A DNA stretch of 64,000 nt from Ciborinia camelliae (Eukaryota > Ascomycota > Leotiomycetes > Helotiales > Sclerotiniaceae): positions 250,024-314,023 of the forward strand of contig JANPYM010000006.1 in assembly GCA_025890175.1 (NCBI GenBank). The letters are read 5' to 3'. A program made the position numbers and the translations under genes. Below, piece by piece: positions 59,521 through 64,000 of the stretch. Under the pieces are notes generated by a model, which saw only the letters and a list, made by a program, of their open reading frames with translations, did not search any database and was not told where the DNA came from. The number at the start of each line of letters is the position of its first letter. Within the stretch, counting starts at the first letter, position 1.

Positions 59521-60060
59521 CTATGCTTTCTTTCGAGAAGTTGTTGTCACTTTACCAGGATTCTTATCATTGTCATATTCCAAGATCTTCATAGTCTTTT
59601 TGATATAAATGGTAGATTGCATGCCGTAAGAATAACCATACAGGGGCGATTTGCAAGGCTCCTTGAGGGATGATCCTTTTTCTTGCATAAGCACGTTATC
59701 GATGTTCTTGTAGTAAACCTTGAGTCGGTCCATATCAGTAAGGCTGAGTAGGAATGATGTGCTTGCGGACATAATATAGAATTCGATAATCCCAATAAAA
59801 AGTTTGATCATAAAGGAGCCAATAGAATCGGCGGCTTAGTATCCTGTGGCTTCATCAACAATATGCAATACTGATTTACCATCAATATAAAAGATATCAA
59901 CATATATAAAGAAATTGTACTCAACATCGTCTCGCAAAATAAATTTGAATCGTCCTAAAGACTTACTATGCTTCTAACATTACTCGCAGAATTTCGTTAG
60001 CTTCTTGATAGAACTCGAATCACAATCGTTGTATCCTGCGCGTTCCAACAATCGTTAGAA
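59521..60060 (-). mobile_element. Retroelement polyprotein relic: integrase zinc-binding region and start of the core
   Basis: On the minus strand, 60,052 down to about 59,820 reads LLERAGYNDCDSSSIKKL, then TKFCE-stop-C-stop-KHSKSLGRFKF, then YVDIFYIDGKSVLHIVDEATGY followed by a stop. The C-x2-C pair matches the second half of the integrase HHCC zinc finger. VDIFYIDG and VLHIVDEAT are the first catalytic-Asp segment of the core in fungal retroelement integrases. The stops are explained by CAG/CAA-to-TAG/TAA change, that is, light RIP. Below 59,811 a 96-codon open frame (MIKLFIG…) follows without recognisable integrase residues, so the element seems truncated or rearranged there. Confidence 0.78.
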
Positions 60061-63000
60061 TGTTTTGGAGCTGTATTTAAAACCTGGAGTAAGTCTATTA
60101 TGATGTTCGGATGTTATATAGTGAATGGACAGGTCTATCGATACGTATTTGATTCTGCTTTGTACCTAAACAGACCTCGGGATAATGAGTTAAGGTTATT
60201 CCTACCTACTCGGTGAATCATGATACCCTCGCTTCTTGGCTTATTGCCCATAGTAATGAGGGTGGTTTTATCAAGTCATATGGGCATTAGACTAGCGTAG
60301 GTAGTATTAGCTTAGGACCTGGCTTATAAACAGTCACAATTTAGATCTTTAATCAACATCCCTCTCTGGCAAGACACATGTATTTATCCCATAGATTTAT
60401 CCAGTGACGAATATATAAGATCTCCATATCTGTTCGATATCCGACAGAAGCTCAACACTACAGTGGTTGGATCTCGAGACATTGGTGGGCTGAGATCTGG
60501 AGACTGTAAAGTCTATCCATAACGAAAGCTTGTTCTATACCGTTGAAGTTTCGAGCATCCAGATCTTGAACTGGTTCTATGGATGATTATTGTCGATATT
60601 GAGTGACTTCTATAAAACATAGGATATGATAATCCTGATGAAAGACAACGACAATACATCCACCGCCAACAACAAACTACTTTTTGCACACGGCTAGCAG
60701 CTACCGTATCCCAAACATACTCATCCCATCATCGATAATCTGATCCATATCATCAAAAATGATATAATCTCACTCTCTATAACCCAAACCAAATACAAAA
60801 TCAGATAATCGATCCCTCACTTACCATTCCTAGATGCGCCCACTCAACACTTACACCTCCCACAAAATGCACCAGACACCTCTCTCGTTCTTTCCCACCT
60901 ATCCCACGCGTCTTTAATGGTTCTAAGCTTGCTATTTTACCCTACGCTCCCACCCTGGAGATTTTATGCTCTCAGAGGTAGATTTTCTAGCGAGGCAATC
61001 TGTCATTTACAATACGGTATTCTAATATCACAATTCACCACATCCTTGTATTCTTTCGTAATTGAAGAGTCGATGGAATTTGAATTACCTCATAAATCTC
61101 AATGTTCTCACTTATATTCACCTTCTCCAATTCCTCAATGCCATTTCCGCTCCTCTTTCTACCACAAAAACCCCCCTTTTACTGTACCCAACATCTGCAA
61201 GCTCATCTCAAAGATAGAAATACCACATACAAATACCAATGAAAGTTCCGAGGGGTTGTGAAGCCCCAAGAATGCAGCATTGAAGTGGTGGCAACCAAGG
61301 TTTTAGTTTGGGGTAGAATAATTTGAAATCATAATTATGAGGACTCTCTACTGGTGTATCAAAAACATGAGACGAAGACAGTGAAAATCTGACAACAATT
61401 GTGAGTTATTTGAGGATCAATATAGTAAAGTTAGGATGAAATGTGAAACGATAACTCACTCACCCGTCATACCTACCTATGCAAGTTTCTTTCCAGCACT
61501 GTCACGCTGAGAAGCGTTAAAGACGCCGTTGTCACATCCATTCCACCCCTAGTTTGTTGACAGGCGTGGGAAATTCACAATGATTACCGCTGAAATTGAC
61601 GCAAATATATAACTTTGCGTGATGAAAAATTAAAACATGAGAAGTCTTGGTTAGCAATTTGGTGAATTTCAAAAGAGGGGTTCTCGTCTTCAATCAGGGG
61701 TGGTGATTCACCAAAGCCTTCCACGTGATCTTTTCCAATTTCACATTTTCCCCTTCATCGTTGGTACTCATCACTCACCCTATCTTTCAATTCCCTAATA
61801 GCGATTTCTTGACCATAAAAGCCTGCGTACTATTCAGAAATTCGATTAGCAAATTTTCTAACACTCGGCAAGTATAACTTATGCAGGGAAACTTGTACAC
61901 GGTTCATCGAAAGTTCTCAATAACACGCTTGATTGCTGATTAAATAAAAGAAAAATCCTATGATCGAAAAAGGGAATGATTGCAGGTCTCAGTACAAAAA
62001 CGATGATGTCATTTATTTCAGAAAAACACAGCAAATATAAGTTTAACAGTGATAAAAACCTATCTATGGGATGATTTCAAAATAGGAAAGAAATGGGCGG
62101 AGGAAAGTGTGAAGATAAGTTAAGTCGAAATCGTGGTATCTCATACAAATATGAAGTGCGAGCAAGAGAGCACATATCACGAAGTTTTTCGTTTACTAGA
62201 TGATACTGTAGCAAGTTTTTGGATTTGCGCTTACCCATTTCGAAAACGACGAAATGAGAAAGGGCACTGCTACCTCCACACGCAGTGTTCATGTTAATTA
62301 TAAAGACTGAAAACGAAAGCTACTGTTAGAGCTTAGTGAGAGCACCGGGCGTACACTAGCTCTATTGATGAAATTGAATTCACGAGGAAGGGAGTGAATG
62401 ACATGTTAGGAAATACAATAACTTTACCTAGGTATCCCCTCCCCCCTCCCCTTATCACCTTTTACTAGTCAATTATTTTCGTAGTCTCCGGATACAAAAA
62501 CACCATTCTTCATCCCCCCACTCCCAGATTTCAACATGATAACTATCCTGAGTTACCATCAAATACTGCGTCAGACCTCTGATCGAAAGGAAGAATTTCA
62601 TCTGCAACTCTGACAGACGCACAGAGAGAAGATATTTCCTGAGAGGGATTGAGTCAATGGAAGTTTCGCTGTACATAGGACCTAGGTCACTAGTTAGATC
62701 CTGTTCAATCCATTTAGGTGATTGTCGCAATCTTGTAAATGAACTACCAGGAATACAGATGGATCGGATTGAGTTGTTGTTGTCAAAGTTGTAGAATTAA
62801 TATGCCTTTAGTAATTACTGTCACGGTCGCTTAATGTACGAACCCCTTAACTATCATCCCATCCATCCCCTCTCCTTTTTGTCAAAAAAAAAACTTAACA
62901 TGATTTATTTCCATTATCCCGTCCGTTTCCGACTCTTTGCTCACCATCACACTCTGCAGAACCATTCACGGAAGGGGCCTTCGCTCGTTGGAGAAAACCA

Positions 63001-64000
63001 TATACCGAAACAAATTGCATCAACATTATGAGTTTTAATACAAGTTGGATCAAATATTGCAGTGGACTTTGAGAGCTAGTAGGACCACGTTGGTGAATAT
63101 TCACGAATCATTACGTCACGGTCTCACTCGCTCAGCCCCATGCATACATGCCCCACTAACTACCTAGGTACTGTGAGGTCGGGAGTTTTGTATTAAAAGT
63201 GGGAAAGGAATGATATTATTCTTTACTAGCTAAGATAAGTGTTTTATACTAGCTAGATGTGGAATTGATTATGTAAGGCTTTACAAACCGTTCCTTCCTC
63301 TATACTTTTCCAAATTTCATTATATAAACCTCCACTCGTTTCTCATAGCATATGATTGAGATCTCCCAGTAAACAATCAGGCGAAACTAGCATGACTGTT
63401 GGATGTGTTTTGCGGTATCAATGGGCTTTAGTTTTAATTCATACTTAAAATAGTTTTAATATATATAAACTATTGTAATTGTTGTCAACCTATCAGTATT
63501 ATCATTTAATATAAAACCATCTATCCCATTCTTATCAGTGGTCAACCCCTCTCCTCGCATTTTCTTCTTCAAAATGACAGCAATCACATACATTATCGCA
63601 AAACGCTCAAAATCAACCTGCCGATCTCATTCATCACTCTAAAGCTGGACTTGCCTCTGAAAATACCATCCATCTTCCCTAAAAAAGGACTCGGTTGCAG
63701 TTTTTACGACTTCTTGCAAGAAACATGGGGTTGTAAACACTACGAGCTTTTATATCCCGATTTTTAGTCGAGAAGTTCATCGTTCTAGTACCAGTGATGG
63801 AATGGGTGCATTCAGATATCTTCGATTATTGATGACAATCATAGCAGTAATGACCGCACTAATAACTAAAAAATAATCGAAGAATGCAGATAGCTTATAC
63901 TAATCATAACCATTCCAAAACTACCGTGGTGATGATTACAAGAACAAGTTGTTCAAGTAATATTTTCTCAATCATTTTATTATAGCGCTTACTAGCTCTG
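60061..64000. other. Gene-poor region to the window end
   Basis: No confident gene. Short ATG frames include plus 60,917-61,261 (114 codons, no domain), and a minus 62,473-62,730 frame with protein-like composition but no ATG at its start. TACCTAGGTA occurs at 62,425-62,434 and 63,161-63,170. A TATATAAA at about 63,463 followed by CAAAATGACA at 63,571 resembles a core promoter and start, but the frame has only 22 codons. Confidence 0.45.

Noticed and set aside
63571..63639. 22-codon frame after a good-looking TATATAAA and CAAAATG
   Set aside because: Too short, with no splice donor that extends it. Kept only as a remark in the regional entry.
1..64000. Search for CRISPR arrays, operons or rRNA
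   Set aside because: No regularly spaced repeats with unique spacers were seen. Gene structure is eukaryotic with introns, and no rRNA motif was recognised.

Overview
The window looks like nuclear DNA of a filamentous ascomycete (Pezizomycotina; a leotiomycete is my best but unproven guess). The reasons are short spliceosomal introns (49-174 bp, with GTAAGT, GTATGA or GTTTGT donors and CTAAC/CTAAT-like branch points), a secreted WSC-domain protein, a NatB catalytic subunit, and a long block of very AT-rich DNA with the signature of repeat-induced point mutation (RIP). There are no prokaryotic operons, and I recognise no tRNA or rRNA gene.

Region 1 (1 to about 19,640) is the AT-rich block. 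It is not featureless. Two convergent copies of one retroelement form an imperfect inverted repeat of about 3.4 kb per arm (about 2,030-5,434 and 6,245-9,800). A third, separate integrase relic lies near 16,150-16,400. In all three the integrase core can still be followed once C-to-T and G-to-A changes are allowed for. The right arm has an extra in-frame 165-bp tandem duplication, only part of which was mutated. Inside the block are sharply bounded GC-rich islands (6,057; 11,868; 18,318; 19,620; 19,880) built of short perfect hairpins, which I could not assign to any known element. About 2.1 kb is duplicated around an N gap at 12,612, most likely an assembly artefact.

Region 2 (about 20-33.5 kb) is gene-poor DNA of ordinary composition. 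Its clearest feature is a hAT-type MITE (26,688-27,184) with 12-bp terminal inverted repeats and a nearly perfect 8-bp target duplication. The last 1.7 kb is strongly C/T-rich on the + strand and full of simple repeats.

Region 3 (33.5-53.1 kb) carries the genes: an uncharacterised acidic/coiled-coil protein (-), NAA20 (+), a two-WSC secreted Ser/Pro-rich protein (-), a GNAT acetyltransferase (+), an uncharacterised fungal protein (+) whose 3' part is duplicated by a second assembly artefact, an interrupted coding stretch at 48.3 kb, a possible small two-exon gene (-) and a CaiB/BaiF CoA-transferase (+). The genes are unrelated in function and I infer no cluster.

Region 4 (53.1-64 kb) is gene-poor again, with a more readable relic of the same general integrase type at 59.8-60.05 kb (-). 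A 10-bp palindrome, TACCTAGGTA, recurs five times between 42 and 63.2 kb, always outside genes.
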